Source: Fusicatenibacter sp. (GTDB taxonomy: Bacteria > Bacillota > Clostridia > Lachnospirales > Lachnospiraceae). Taken from it: a stretch of 55,335 nt of DNA. The stretch is from assembly GCA_022766945.1 (NCBI GenBank), contig JALEOU010000054.1, positions 1 through 55,335 of the forward strand, in the 5' to 3' direction. Under the pieces are notes generated by a model. That model saw nothing but the letters and a program-made list of their open reading frames with translations, was not told the origin of the DNA and did not search any database. Position 1 is the first letter of the stretch. Each line of letters starts with the position of its first letter. Positions 35,892 through 44,900 of this stretch are shown here, one piece after another. Position numbers and translations under genes: made by a program.

Positions 35892-36455
35892 TCAAACCTT
35901 CAGGATTTCTTTGGATTTTACATCTACCATTTGATCAACTTCTTTTATATATTTATCCGTCATCTTCTGAGTTTTCTCTTCCAGCTCTTTGATCTGATCC
36001 TCAGAAACATCCTCTTTCGCCAGCTTCTTAAATGCCTCGTTGGCATCACGGCGGATATTGCGGATCGCTACTTTTGCACCTTCGCCTTTTTTCTTGACAT
36101 CTTTCACCAGTTCTTTACGGCGTTCCTCTGTCAGCTCCGGGAACAGAAGGCGAATTGACTTGCCATCATTGGTCGGGTTGATACCCAGGTCGGATGTCAT
36201 GATCGCTTTTGAAATAACCTTAATCATGGAAGACTCCCACGGTTGAATCTGGATCATGCGCGGTTCCGGTACCGATACGTTTGCGACCTGCTGAATCGGT
36301 GTCGGGCATCCGTAATAATCAACCATAATCCGATCCAGAACGTGGGGATTTGCTCTTCCCGCACGGATCGTTCCAAACTCGGATTCCAGGTTTGCAATCG
36401 TTTTATCCATTTTCTTCTCAAATGGTACAATTCTCTCGTCTGTCTGTTTTGCCAT
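35892..36455 (-). CDS. frr: Ribosome recycling factor
   Basis: Splits post-termination ribosomes with EF-G; 187 residues. Recognised by IRAGRANPHVLDRIMVDYYG near the N-terminus, the ANVSVPEPRMIQIQPWE strand and the long C-terminal helices (RRKELVKDVKKKGEGAKVAI, RNIRRDANE). AGGAGG precedes the ATG. The gene follows pyrH by 31 nt, the usual bacterial order. Confidence 0.97.
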   Translation of the reverse strand: MAKQTDERIVPFEKKMDKTIANLESEFGTIRAGRANPHVLDRIMVDYYGCPTPIQQVANVSVPEPRMIQIQPWESSMIKVISKAIMTSDLGINPTNDGKSIRLLFPELTEERRKELVKDVKKKGEGAKVAIRNIRRDANEAFKKLAKEDVSEDQIKELEEKTQKMTDKYIKEVDQMVDVKSKEILKV

Positions 36456-36486
36456 GCTATTTGTCCTCCTAATTCTTATGCAGCAT

Positions 36487-37182
36487 TTAAACAGTCACTT
36501 TTGTGCCTGTAATAATTTCATGAGCAGCATTCACAATGCTGTTTTCCTCATTCAGCCCAAAGACTGTCATGGGCATTTTGTTCTCCATACAGAGAATCGA
36601 TGCGGTCAGATCCACGACTTTGAGTTTCTTCTCGATCACTTCATCGATGGAAACTTCCGAATATTTTTTCGCATTTGGATTGTCCTTGGGGTCACTGTCA
36701 TAGACACCGTCCACAGCCTTCGCCAAAAGGATACAGTCAGCCTCAATCTCAATGGCACGAAGAACGGTGGCTGTATCTGTTGAGAAATAAGGATGTCCTG
36801 TACCGCCGGCAAAGAACACTACCATATGATGCGTAAAATACTTGTTTGCACGATCCTTGGAAAAGGTTTTCGTGAATTCTCCGCAGGGGAATGGGGTCAG
36901 TACCGATGTCATCATACCCTGCGAGCGGAAAATCTCAGACACATAGATGCAGTTCATCACCGTGGCCAGCATACCAATCTGATCAGCTTTTGTGCGGTCA
37001 ATATTCTCAGAGCTGCGTCCTCTCCAGAAATTTCCACCGCCAATCACAATTCCGACTTCTACGCCTTCCTCTACCAGTGTCTTCACCTGCTTAGCCACCC
37101 TTGTCACTGTCGATTCATCAAACCCTGTCTTTTTGTCACCGGCAAGGGCCTCACCGCTTAATTTCAGTAATACTCGCTTCAT
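36487..37182 (-). CDS. pyrH: UMP kinase
   Basis: Phosphorylates UMP to UDP; amino-acid-kinase fold, 231 residues. Marks: VLLKLSGEAL at the N-terminus, GIVIGGGNFWRGR for phosphate binding, ADQIGMLATVMNC, and a GGTGHPYFSTDTA loop. It heads the frr-uppS-cdsA-dxr-rseP run from its own promoter at 37270-37298. Confidence 0.96.
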   Translation of the reverse strand: MKRVLLKLSGEALAGDKKTGFDESTVTRVAKQVKTLVEEGVEVGIVIGGGNFWRGRSSENIDRTKADQIGMLATVMNCIYVSEIFRSQGMMTSVLTPFPCGEFTKTFSKDRANKYFTHHMVVFFAGGTGHPYFSTDTATVLRAIEIEADCILLAKAVDGVYDSDPKDNPNAKKYSEVSIDEVIEKKLKVVDLTASILCMENKMPMTVFGLNEENSIVNAAHEIITGTKVTV

Positions 37183-37269
37183 GTAAGCTTCCTCGTTCCT
37201 TTATTCATTTAAACAAGAAAAGAGTACTTTAATGGCTGCTCTTTCGTTGTTTTTTCCATTTACAAACTG

Positions 37270-37298
37270 ATTATACCATCTGATGTTGCAAAGGACAA
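37270..37298 (-). promoter_or_regulatory. pyrH promoter
   Basis: TTGTCC (37298-37293), 17-bp spacer and TATAAT (37275-37270) on the minus strand, about 80 nt before the pyrH start. Nothing else is seen in the gap to 37354. Confidence 0.7.
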
Positions 37299-37354
37299 GA
37301 GAAAAAAGTGAAAACTAAGTGCCGACGTTTTTCAAAAGGTGATCTCCTCGAGGT

Positions 37355-37408
37355 CAAAAAAACCATCCCGCTCCATGCAGCGGCAGGAAACGGGATGGCT
37401 CTTTTTTT
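37355..37408 (-). terminator. Terminator of the aspartate kinase gene
   Basis: CCATCCCG pairs with CGGGATGG around a 20-nt loop, with A and T runs on the two sides. Confidence 0.82.
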
Positions 37409-37420
37409 GATCTGTCTGAT

Positions 37421-38740
37421 TTATAACTGCGCGTTTACAAAGATATCATAGATTGCTTTTATCGCTGTTTCAAAATCCCGGTTCTCAACACCGATTATGA
37501 TGTTGAGTTCACTGGAACCCTGATCAATCATTTTTACGTTGACATGCGCATGAGCAAGTGCGGAAAAGATTCTGCCGGCAGTCCCTCTGGTACGGCGCAT
37601 TCCGCGTCCCACAACGGCCACCAGAGCAAGATCTGATTCCAGTTCAATCGAATCCGGCTGTACAGCCCGGTGCAGCCCGGCTATAATGCTCTGCTCTTTT
37701 GCTTCAAATTCGTTCTGATGTACGAAGATCGTCATCGTATCAATGCCTGAGGGCATATGCTCGAAAGAAATCTGATTGTCTTCAAAGACACCCAGTACTT
37801 TTCTCCCAAACCCAATTTCTGAATTCATCATACTCTTCTCAATGGTAATCGCCGCAAAGCCTTTCTTTCCGGCAATACCTGTGATGGTGAATTTCGGCTT
37901 GCTGCAGGTGCTTTCCACAATCATGGTCCCCGGATCCTGCGGAGCATTGGTGTTCAGCACATGAATCGGAATCCCTTCCTGGCGCAGCGGGAAGATTGAG
38001 TCTTCATGAAGAACGGTAGCGCCCATATAAGACAGTTCACGCAGTTCACGATAAGTAATCGTAGAGATGACCTCCGGGTTTTTCACCACATGAGGATCGG
38101 TAACCAGGAATCCGGATACATCGGTCCAGTTCTCGTATACATCGGCATGAACCGCTTTCGCCACAATCGAACCGGTAATATCAGAACCGCCGCGGGAAAA
38201 TGTCTTCACGCTTCCATCCGGTTTTGCGCCATAAAATCCGGGAATGACTGCATTCGGAAGAGATGCAAGCCGCTCAGAAAGAATCGCATCCGTCTTATCG
38301 GCAAGGAAGTTTCCTTTCTCATCAAAGCAGATCACTTCTGCTGAATCAATATAGGTATAGCCAAGGTAATTTGCCATGACGATGCCATTTAAATACTCAC
38401 CGCGGGAGGCTGCATAATCCTCTCCTGCTCCACTGGCAAAATTTTCTGAAATTTTTACAAATTCTTCTTCCAGAGAAAGATCAAGGCCAAGACCATCAAT
38501 GATTTCCTGATAACGATCTTTGATATTCTGCAGTTTTTTCTGGAAATCCCTTCCTGCGGCTGCTGTACGGTAGCAGTCGTAAAGCATATCGGTTACTTTT
38601 GTATCAGAAGAATTTCTCTTCCCCGGTGCAGAAGGAACCACAAATCTTCTGCTTTCATCCGCACGGATGATATCTCCCACTTTCCTGAACTGTTCGGCAC
38701 TGGCAAGAGAGCTGCCGCCAAATTTCACGACTTTTTTCAT
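37421..38740 (-). CDS. lysC: Aspartate kinase
   Basis: Phosphorylates aspartate, the first step towards lysine, threonine and methionine; also supplies aspartate semialdehyde, which the carboxyspermidine dehydrogenase uses. 439 residues: KFGGSS at the N-terminus, GFYGAKPDGSVKTFSRGGSD in the catalytic domain and two ACT domains at the C-terminus (from about 300). Single gene between its own promoter and terminator. No lysine riboswitch is visible in the short leader, so feedback probably acts on the ACT domains. Which of the aspartate kinase isoforms it is cannot be read here. Confidence 0.92.
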   Translation of the reverse strand: MKKVVKFGGSSLASAEQFRKVGDIIRADESRRFVVPSAPGKRNSSDTKVTDMLYDCYRTAAAGRDFQKKLQNIKDRYQEIIDGLGLDLSLEEEFVKISENFASGAGEDYAASRGEYLNGIVMANYLGYTYIDSAEVICFDEKGNFLADKTDAILSERLASLPNAVIPGFYGAKPDGSVKTFSRGGSDITGSIVAKAVHADVYENWTDVSGFLVTDPHVVKNPEVISTITYRELRELSYMGATVLHEDSIFPLRQEGIPIHVLNTNAPQDPGTMIVESTCSKPKFTITGIAGKKGFAAITIEKSMMNSEIGFGRKVLGVFEDNQISFEHMPSGIDTMTIFVHQNEFEAKEQSIIAGLHRAVQPDSIELESDLALVAVVGRGMRRTRGTAGRIFSALAHAHVNVKMIDQGSSELNIIIGVENRDFETAIKAIYDIFVNAQL

Positions 38741-38781
38741 CTTATTTTTCTCCTCGCTGCGTTAATCACATTACTTTTTAT

Positions 38782-38810
38782 AGATTAGAACAAAAAAACT
38801 CCTGCGTCAA
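38782..38810 (-). promoter_or_regulatory. Promoter of the aspartate kinase gene
   Basis: TTGACG (38810-38805), 17-bp spacer and TAATCT (38787-38782) on the minus strand. The remaining gap up to the MATE leader holds a GCAGGA/TCCTGC inverted repeat near 38880-38901 of unknown role. Confidence 0.55.
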
Positions 38811-39026
38811 GACATTTTTCAGCCAAATGGCTCCCTTTTCGCACTGCCGCTCCTTTAAAAACGCAGCGTTACTAAATTCGCAGGACAAAAAACTATCCTG
38901 CTCGTTAAGTTGCCATGCATGTGAAGAAAATAGATTTTTGACGCATACATGCTGTTTACTTACTGTACTTTTTCGTATAAAATGATGTCAGGGGATTTTA
39001 CTTAGAAATCAGGAGGAGGTAATACT

Positions 39027-39071
39027 ATGTACAATTCTGGCTGTTTACGCAAAGGGACAGGAGGGGTATGA
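39027..39071 (+). CDS. Candidate 14-residue leader peptide before the MATE gene
   Basis: ATG at 39027 stands 6-8 nt after GGAGGAGG, the strongest ribosome site in this region, and encodes MYNSGCLRKGTGGV. The stop at 39069-39071 lies 4 nt before the MATE ATG, and the MATE Shine-Dalgarno (AGGAGGGG, 39059-39066) is inside this ORF. A ribosome finishing or stalling here would control re-initiation or block the MATE site. Short coupled ORFs of this kind are known before antibiotic-resistance genes; the assignment here is inference. A TATAAA at 38976-38981 is a possible -10 box. Confidence 0.5.
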   Translation: MYNSGCLRKGTGGV

Positions 39072-39075
39072 GCAT

Positions 39076-40446
39076 ATGGAAGATCAACAGAAGATTCATC
39101 TCTTTGAACAGACGCCGATTCCAAAGGCTGTAGCAAATCTTGCCATTCCCACTGTGATGAGTTCCCTTGTGATGGTGCTTTACAATCTTGCAGACACCTA
39201 TTTTGTAGGTATGTGCAACGATCCCATTCAAAATGCCGCCGTGACACTGGCGGCCCCGGTTCTGCTTGCATTCAATGCTGTCAACAATCTGTTCGGTGTT
39301 GGAAGTTCCAGTATGATGAGCCGCGCCCTTGGACGCAAAGATTACGAGACGGTATACAAAAGCTCTGCCTTTGGGTTTTACTGTGCTCTTTTTTGCGGAA
39401 TTCTCTTTTCGTTCCTGTGCGGAATCTTTCACACACCGCTGCTTCATCTTCTCGGAACAGAAGAAGATACGATTCATGCAACCTGGGACTATATGCGCTG
39501 GACTGTCATCTGCGGTGCCGCTCCCGCCATCTTAAATGTGGTAATGGCTTATCTGGTACGCTCGGAGGGCGCTTCCCTTCATGCCAGTATCGGAACCATG
39601 AGCGGCTGCTTCCTGAATATGATTCTGGATCCCATTTTTATTCTCCCCTGGGGATTGAATATGGGTGCTGCCGGAGCCGGACTTGCCACATTCCTTTCCA
39701 ACTGTGTGGCGTGTCTGTATTTCTTTGTCCTGCTTTTTCTGAAACGTGGAAAGACGTATGTCTGTATTCACCCAGGGAAGTTTTCTCTCCAGAAAAACAT
39801 TGTCCTTGGTGTCTGTACGGTCGGCATTCCCGCCTCGATCCAGAATCTGCTGAACGTGACAGGAATGACGATACTCAATAACTTTACATCTGCTTTCGGA
39901 CCAGATGCAGTGGCTGCCATGGGGATTACACAGAAAATTAACATGGTTCCCATGCAGGTCGCCATGGGCGTTTCCCAGGGAATCATGCCGCTCATCAGCT
40001 ATAACTACTCCAGCAGAAATTATAAACGGATGAAAAAATCGATTTTCTTTGCCGGGAGGATTATGATTGGTTTCCTGGTATGTGTCTCAGTTCTCTATTT
40101 TATCAACGCGGGATCCCTCGTGCGTCTTTTCATGAACAATGAGACAATCATCTCTTATGGTACCCGGTTCCTGCGTGGTTTTTGTCTGGGCCTTCCCTTC
40201 CTCTGTATGGATTTTTTGGCTGTTGGTGTTTTTCAGGCTGTAGGTATGGGAAAAGAAGCTTTGTTTTTTGCCATTATGCGAAAAATCGTGCTTGAAATTC
40301 CGGCTCTTTATTTGCTGAATCACTTCTTCCCACTGTATGGTCTCGCTTATGCTCAGTTCGTGGCAGAGTTTGTACTCTCTGTTCTGGCTGTCATCGTGCT
40401 TGGTAAACTGTTCCATCGCCTGAGCAATGATAAAAAACCGACATAA
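39076..40446 (+). CDS. MATE-family efflux transporter (second copy in window)
   Basis: Twelve-helix exporter of 456 residues. MATE marks include IPTVMSSLVMVLYNLADTYF near the N-terminus, LVRSEGASLHASIGT in the first half and GITQKINMVPMQVAMGVSQG in the second, a layout closer to the NorM/DinF-like branch used by gut Clostridia than to the protein at 28182-29582. The ATG at 39076 is 9 nt after AGGAGGGG. The gene is preceded by a coupled short ORF and followed by a hairpin at 40456-40495. Substrate unknown. Confidence 0.88.
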   Translation: MEDQQKIHLFEQTPIPKAVANLAIPTVMSSLVMVLYNLADTYFVGMCNDPIQNAAVTLAAPVLLAFNAVNNLFGVGSSSMMSRALGRKDYETVYKSSAFGFYCALFCGILFSFLCGIFHTPLLHLLGTEEDTIHATWDYMRWTVICGAAPAILNVVMAYLVRSEGASLHASIGTMSGCFLNMILDPIFILPWGLNMGAAGAGLATFLSNCVACLYFFVLLFLKRGKTYVCIHPGKFSLQKNIVLGVCTVGIPASIQNLLNVTGMTILNNFTSAFGPDAVAAMGITQKINMVPMQVAMGVSQGIMPLISYNYSSRNYKRMKKSIFFAGRIMIGFLVCVSVLYFINAGSLVRLFMNNETIISYGTRFLRGFCLGLPFLCMDFLAVGVFQAVGMGKEALFFAIMRKIVLEIPALYLLNHFFPLYGLAYAQFVAEFVLSVLAVIVLGKLFHRLSNDKKPT

Positions 40447-40455
40447 TGAATCATC

Positions 40456-40495
40456 AGGGATCCGATTTCTCTCAAATCCCGGAAATCGGATCCCT
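40456..40495 (+). repeat. Terminator-like hairpin lacking its T-run
   Basis: AGGGATCCGATTTC (40456-40469) and GAAATCGGATCCCT (40482-40495) are perfect 14-bp complements 9 nt after the MATE stop. The sequence continues with the fucosidase remnant instead of a T-run, as though a deletion joined the two at this point. Confidence 0.65.
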
Positions 40496-41113
40496 ATCCA
40501 CTTTGGATACAAGGATTTTATCCCCATGTTCCGCGCAGAACAATTTGATCCTTCTGCATGGATCAGCCTGTTTTCGAAAACCGGTGCAAAATACGTTGTT
40601 CCGGTAGCTGAGCATCACGATGGATTTCAGATGTACCGAAGCGATCTCTCACACTGGAATTCCTGGTGCTATACCGAAAACAACGAGTTTAAATCTGCCA
40701 AAAGCATTCTCTGTGACCTGGTGGATATCGTCAGCAAAAACGGAAATATGCTGTTAAATGTTGGTCCGAAAGCGGACGGTACGATTTCTCCTGAGGATAC
40801 GGATGTCCTTCTTCAGATTGGCGCCTGGATGAATGCAAACGAAGAAGCCATCTAAGATTTCCGCTTTACCGTGAAAGGCTCTCATATTTATGCTGCCTGC
40901 CTCTCTTATCCGGAAAACGGCCGGGTCACCATTCATTCTTTTGCGAAAACCGATGCCTCACATCTGCCCCGGTTCTGCGGTATCATTGATCGGATCGATG
41001 TTCTTGGGTTTGAGGAACCTCCCCAATGGATGCAGGACGAACAGGGGCTGCACATTACTACCACTCACGTTGCTTCTGATAAGCCTGTGGTATTTCGCAT
41101 TACACTCAGATGA
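40496..41113 (+). pseudogene. Decayed alpha-L-fucosidase (GH29)
   Basis: One frame reads IHFGYKDFIPMFRAEQFDP, then SLFSKTGAKYVVPVAEHHDGF, a GH29 core segment. After SHWN it jumps to a much later part of the enzyme (GNMLLNVGPKADGTISPED, NEEAI), then hits a TAA at 40853-40855, and resumes in the same frame with RFTVKGSHIYAACL and the C-terminal beta domain. The beginning is missing, the whole segment with the nucleophile is deleted, and a third deletion lies at the stop. It has no start codon with a ribosome site. I read it as the remains of a secreted or cytoplasmic fucosidase lost by stepwise deletions. Confidence 0.8.
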
Positions 41114-41129
41114 AATATGCCGCGTATGG

Positions 41130-41158
41130 TTGTCAAAACCCTTTCTTTATTGTATACT
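41130..41158 (+). promoter_or_regulatory. Promoter of the AGCS symporter gene
   Basis: TTGTCA (41130-41135), 17-bp spacer and TATACT (41153-41158), 63 bp before the start codon. Confidence 0.75.
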
Positions 41159-41221
41159 TACATCTGCCATAATGATATCAATTGATTGGACCACATACTC
41201 TAGAGAAAAGGATGCGTCATT

Positions 41222-42646
41222 TTGAAAATTTTTTATTTAATCTACGATTTTTTATGGGCGGATCTGATTGTCATTCCGCTGCCGCACGGTCAGGAGCTTG
41301 GACTGTCTCTGCTGGTTTTACTTCTCGTTCCCGTGGGTGTTTATTTCACCATAAAAAGCAGATTTCTGCAGATACGCCTGTTTCCGCAGATGCTTCGGGT
41401 CATTACAGAGAAAAAAGCACACGGGGAATCCGGAAGCATCTCCGGATTACAGGCACTGATTATTACCACAGCAACCCGTGTAGGCATGGGCAATCTGGTT
41501 GGAGTGATCTCCGCGCTCTCCCTTGGCGGAGCCGGTGCCGTGTTCTGGATGTGGATCTGTGCACTGCTCGGTGCTTCCACCGCTTTTGTCGAGGCTGTCC
41601 TTGCACAGCTTTATCGGGAAAAAGATCCTCTGTACGGTGGATATCGTGGCGGTCCCACGCGTTACATCCATGCGTTTGAAGCCCGCCTGCGGAAAAAAAA
41701 TCCAAAAACCATGCGTTTTTCCATCATGGCTGTACTTTTTGCCATCTCAGGCCTGATCTGCTGGTGCGGGATCAGTCAGGTGATTGGCAATACGGTATCA
41801 GAATCTTTGTATAACGCTTTCCGGATACCAACCATCTGGACTGCCGTGCTTCTGGTAACGGTCTCTGCCGTGATTGTGTTAAGAAAGCAGGCAACCGTCA
41901 GGGTACTTGATGCCATTGTTCCTGTGATGGCAGGCTGTTTTTTTCTGATTACTCTGGTAATCATTTTTCGAAACATCACGGCTGTGCCCGCAGTTTTTTG
42001 CAGAATTTTTCAGGAGGCTTTTGGTCTGCGTCAGGCTGCTGCCGGAGGCATCGGTGCTGTGATCATGAACGGCGTAAAAAGAGGGCTCTTTTCCAATGAG
42101 GCCGGCTCCGGTTCTGCACCCTGTGCCGCGGCAGCTGCTGATATGGACCATCCTGCCAAAGAAGGACTGCTGCAGTCTCTTGGTGTGTTTATCGATACGA
42201 TCGTCATCTGCAGCTGTACAGCCCTGATCATGCTGCTCGTTCCGGAAACTCTGGTGGATGGCCTGTCCGGCATGGAACTGCTTCAGGCTGCCATGCGCTA
42301 TCATCTGGGAGAATTCGGAGTCCTATTTATTGCCGTCACCCTGTTCCTTTTCAGTTTTTCCACTTTCATCGGAGTGCTTTTTTATGCCCGTTCCAACGTG
42401 GCTTATCTTTTTGGCGATAACTGGGTTTCTCAAACATTCTATAAAGTACTGGCTTTGCTTATGCTGTTCATCGGATGTCTGGCTGCATACGAAACAGTCT
42501 GGGATCTGGGCGATGTCGGAATTGGACTGATGACTGTTTTCAATCTGATTGCACTTCTTCCAATGTCCAAAGAAGCCTTCCGGGTACTCAGGGATTATGA
42601 GAAGAACCACATAGTCCCAAAACAGAAAACCAGAAAATCGCAATAA
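41222..42646 (+). CDS. Sodium:alanine (AGCS-family) amino-acid symporter
   Basis: Membrane symporter of 474 residues that takes up alanine or glycine with sodium. Family marks are RVGMGNLVGVISAL near residue 85, RGGPTRYIHA, and GLFSNEAGSGSAPCAAAAA near 290. The start is a TTG at 41222, with AAAGGA 10 nt upstream; no ATG occurs in frame before the first helix, so the TTG is probably real. The promoter lies directly upstream and a large inverted repeat downstream. Confidence 0.88.
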   Translation: MKIFYLIYDFLWADLIVIPLPHGQELGLSLLVLLLVPVGVYFTIKSRFLQIRLFPQMLRVITEKKAHGESGSISGLQALIITTATRVGMGNLVGVISALSLGGAGAVFWMWICALLGASTAFVEAVLAQLYREKDPLYGGYRGGPTRYIHAFEARLRKKNPKTMRFSIMAVLFAISGLICWCGISQVIGNTVSESLYNAFRIPTIWTAVLLVTVSAVIVLRKQATVRVLDAIVPVMAGCFFLITLVIIFRNITAVPAVFCRIFQEAFGLRQAAAGGIGAVIMNGVKRGLFSNEAGSGSAPCAAAAADMDHPAKEGLLQSLGVFIDTIVICSCTALIMLLVPETLVDGLSGMELLQAAMRYHLGEFGVLFIAVTLFLFSFSTFIGVLFYARSNVAYLFGDNWVSQTFYKVLALLMLFIGCLAAYETVWDLGDVGIGLMTVFNLIALLPMSKEAFRVLRDYEKNHIVPKQKTRKSQ

Positions 42647-42743
42647 AACAGGCAGGAGTCCTACCGGTATTTCGTAACTTAACGGAAATGTCGGCTTACA
42701 CAGACGTAACCAAGAATAAAAATCGATTGTTCCTCACTTCGTG

Positions 42744-42821
42744 CTCCCAAAAACTCCTGGCCCATATTCGCAATTCGGCCTATCGGCCTACTTGCTCATA
42801 CGGGCCAGGAGTTTTTGGGAG
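42744..42821. terminator. Large bidirectional inverted repeat between convergent genes
   Basis: Perfect 20-bp arms at 42744-42763 and 42802-42821 (CTCCCAAAAACTCCTGGCCC and its complement) enclose 38 nt that contain GGCC repeats (CAATTCGGCCTATCGGCC). The arms carry A5/T5 runs, so it can terminate from both sides, but the length is unusual for an ordinary terminator. The gap 42647-42743 shows nothing else. Confidence 0.7.
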
Positions 42822-42848
42822 TGCAATGCACGGAAAAAACGAGTTAAT

Positions 42849-44813
42849 TTACTCTCCCATGTCCCGGTATAAAAATGTCACCACCTGCGCACGGGTGCAG
42901 GGATTCTTTGGCTTAAACTGCGTTTCTGTCACACCGGAAGTGATCCCGTTTTCATAAGCCCACAACACCGCTTCATAATAATACGTTCCTGATTCCACAT
43001 CCGTAAAGGGGTTCGTAATCGTGGAACCCGGCTTTCCTTCTGCTCTCCACAAAAACGTTACCACCTCTCCGCGGTCTACAACACTGTTCGGACAAAAGGT
43101 CGTCTGCGTCACACCAGACGTGATTCCATTTTCATAGGCCCACAGCACCGCCTTGTAGTAATAATCCTCTGAATTTACATCTGTAAAAGGATTCTCTGTC
43201 GTTTCCGGTTCCGGTTTACCCTCTGCACGCCATAAAAAAGTTACCACCTGCCCGCGGGTACAGTTTCCGTTCGGTTCAAACGTGGTAGCCGTTTTGCCGG
43301 AAGTAATCCCATTTTGATACGCCCACAGCACCGCTTCATAATAATAATCGGATTCGCTTACATCTGTAAACGGATTCTCCGGTTCGGGTTCCGGAGTGGG
43401 TTCCGGGTCCGGCTTTGGATCCAGATCTTCAAACGGAATTCCGTTTTCTCTGGCATAGCTCTCCGCAGCGGTATCGCGATATCCACAGATCGTCAGAGCA
43501 TCACATCCATCAAATGCATGTTCCCCTATTTCTGTCACGGTCTTTGGGATTGTCACCTCCGTCAGACTTGTACATCCTTCAAAAGCGTATCTGCCAATCC
43601 GAAGAACACTTGTGGGAATCTTTACCTCTGCCAATCTGCTGCAGGAAGAAAAAGCAGTATTCCCGATACTTTCCGCACCATTTTTAATGCGAACCTGCAT
43701 AATGTCTTCTGTATATTCCTGCCAGGGAGTGTCCGGAGCACTTTCCTCATAGTCTGTCATCTCTTTTGTTCCGCGAATCGTCAGTCTGCCTGCCGCATTC
43801 AGCTCATAGGAAAGCGCTTCCCCGCAGCTGCCTTGCGAAATCACTTCCAAAGAAGCATCCGGTGTATAGTCCTCGGATCCCATCGGATATGCTTCATAGA
43901 ATTCTTCGGTCGCATACTCCTCCTTTCGGGTATGGTCACCAAAGTTCTCATCACATTTCAGGAAATAACGGTAACTGGACTTTCCGGCGTCCCACGTGGA
44001 ATCCAGATCGTAGTATGTCTCCTCCAGTTCTGCGATATTCCAGGCATGAGATTCCCCGTTTCCGGTTCCCGGAATCAAACGGCTGTCCACATCCATTTCA
44101 AGTGCCAGACGATAAAAGAGCACCGCATAACCCTGGCAAACCGCTGTACCGTTGATCAGCGCCGCGTATGCAGTGAATTTCAGTTTATAATCTGCATCTT
44201 CCAGATGATCATAATCATAGACCGTATGCTCACAGATATAGTCATAGATCGCCTTCACTTTTTCATAATCCGTGTCATCATACACATCCAGCTGATCCAA
44301 CAGTTCCGCCACGGCGGTATCCATCTCATTTTCCTGCTCAATAGTTGTGTAATAGGTGAAGGTATAAGTGATCTTTACATAATAAATTCCATCTTTTGTT
44401 GTATAGGAGATGCTCGCCTTCCATCCTCCATACTGCCAGGCAAGATAATCTCCTTCGGTAGGATTCCCGGTATGCTCAATCGCATGGTTAAAAACTTCAT
44501 GTGCCAGCTCTTTTGCCCGATCACTATCAAGCGCGTCTGTCTGCAGGCCGATCTCAATGGTCTCCTCGCGCTGTTTCATGTCCGCGCGCATAACCGCACC
44601 GGCTTCTTTGGTATCTGTGTAATACTCAAGTTCTTCTGCAGATGCTGCTCTGACCCGCAAGCCGTCCTTCAGATCGGATTCTTTCATCACATCCGAATAG
44701 AGCGGGTTTATGTAAGTAATCTCATAATGATCAGGTTCTGCCGCAAATACCATCCCAGGCAATAACCCAAGACACATGGTCACAGAAAGCAGCAGAGCAA
44801 GAAATCGTTTCAT
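42849..44813 (-). CDS. Secreted transglutaminase-like protein with leucine-rich repeats and three SLH modules
   Basis: 654 residues. Residues 1-24 are a signal peptide (MKRFLALLLSVTMCLG, cut near VFA-AEP). A transglutaminase-like domain follows with C226 (GTAVCQGYA), H256 (ESHAWNI) and D271 (LDSTWD), so the triad is intact. Residues about 370-455 are BspA-type leucine-rich repeats (VRIGRYAFEGC-like units, e.g. TEIGEHAFDGCDAL). A Pro/Glu linker leads to three SLH modules (NPFTDV..YYYEAVLWAYENGITSG) that anchor proteins to wall polymers. The SLH modules are very similar to one another in DNA. A surface enzyme acting on peptides or wall proteins is likely; the substrate is unknown. Confidence 0.87.
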   Translation of the reverse strand: MKRFLALLLSVTMCLGLLPGMVFAAEPDHYEITYINPLYSDVMKESDLKDGLRVRAASAEELEYYTDTKEAGAVMRADMKQREETIEIGLQTDALDSDRAKELAHEVFNHAIEHTGNPTEGDYLAWQYGGWKASISYTTKDGIYYVKITYTFTYYTTIEQENEMDTAVAELLDQLDVYDDTDYEKVKAIYDYICEHTVYDYDHLEDADYKLKFTAYAALINGTAVCQGYAVLFYRLALEMDVDSRLIPGTGNGESHAWNIAELEETYYDLDSTWDAGKSSYRYFLKCDENFGDHTRKEEYATEEFYEAYPMGSEDYTPDASLEVISQGSCGEALSYELNAAGRLTIRGTKEMTDYEESAPDTPWQEYTEDIMQVRIKNGAESIGNTAFSSCSRLAEVKIPTSVLRIGRYAFEGCTSLTEVTIPKTVTEIGEHAFDGCDALTICGYRDTAAESYARENGIPFEDLDPKPDPEPTPEPEPENPFTDVSESDYYYEAVLWAYQNGITSGKTATTFEPNGNCTRGQVVTFLWRAEGKPEPETTENPFTDVNSEDYYYKAVLWAYENGITSGVTQTTFCPNSVVDRGEVVTFLWRAEGKPGSTITNPFTDVESGTYYYEAVLWAYENGITSGVTETQFKPKNPCTRAQVVTFLYRDMGE

Positions 44814-44900
44814 TGGTTTTCTCCTTTCTTTTCACTTGAAACATTCTTTTAAGGCATTTCTTTTGAAAGAATATCCCTTTCGGCCCAAATGCCCTCTCTC

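Noticed and set aside
34176-36158. Very long plus-strand frame opposite cdsA, uppS and frr
   Set aside because: It is antisense to three well-recognised genes, rich in His, Ile and Phe, and has no domain; a typical shadow of leftward coding.
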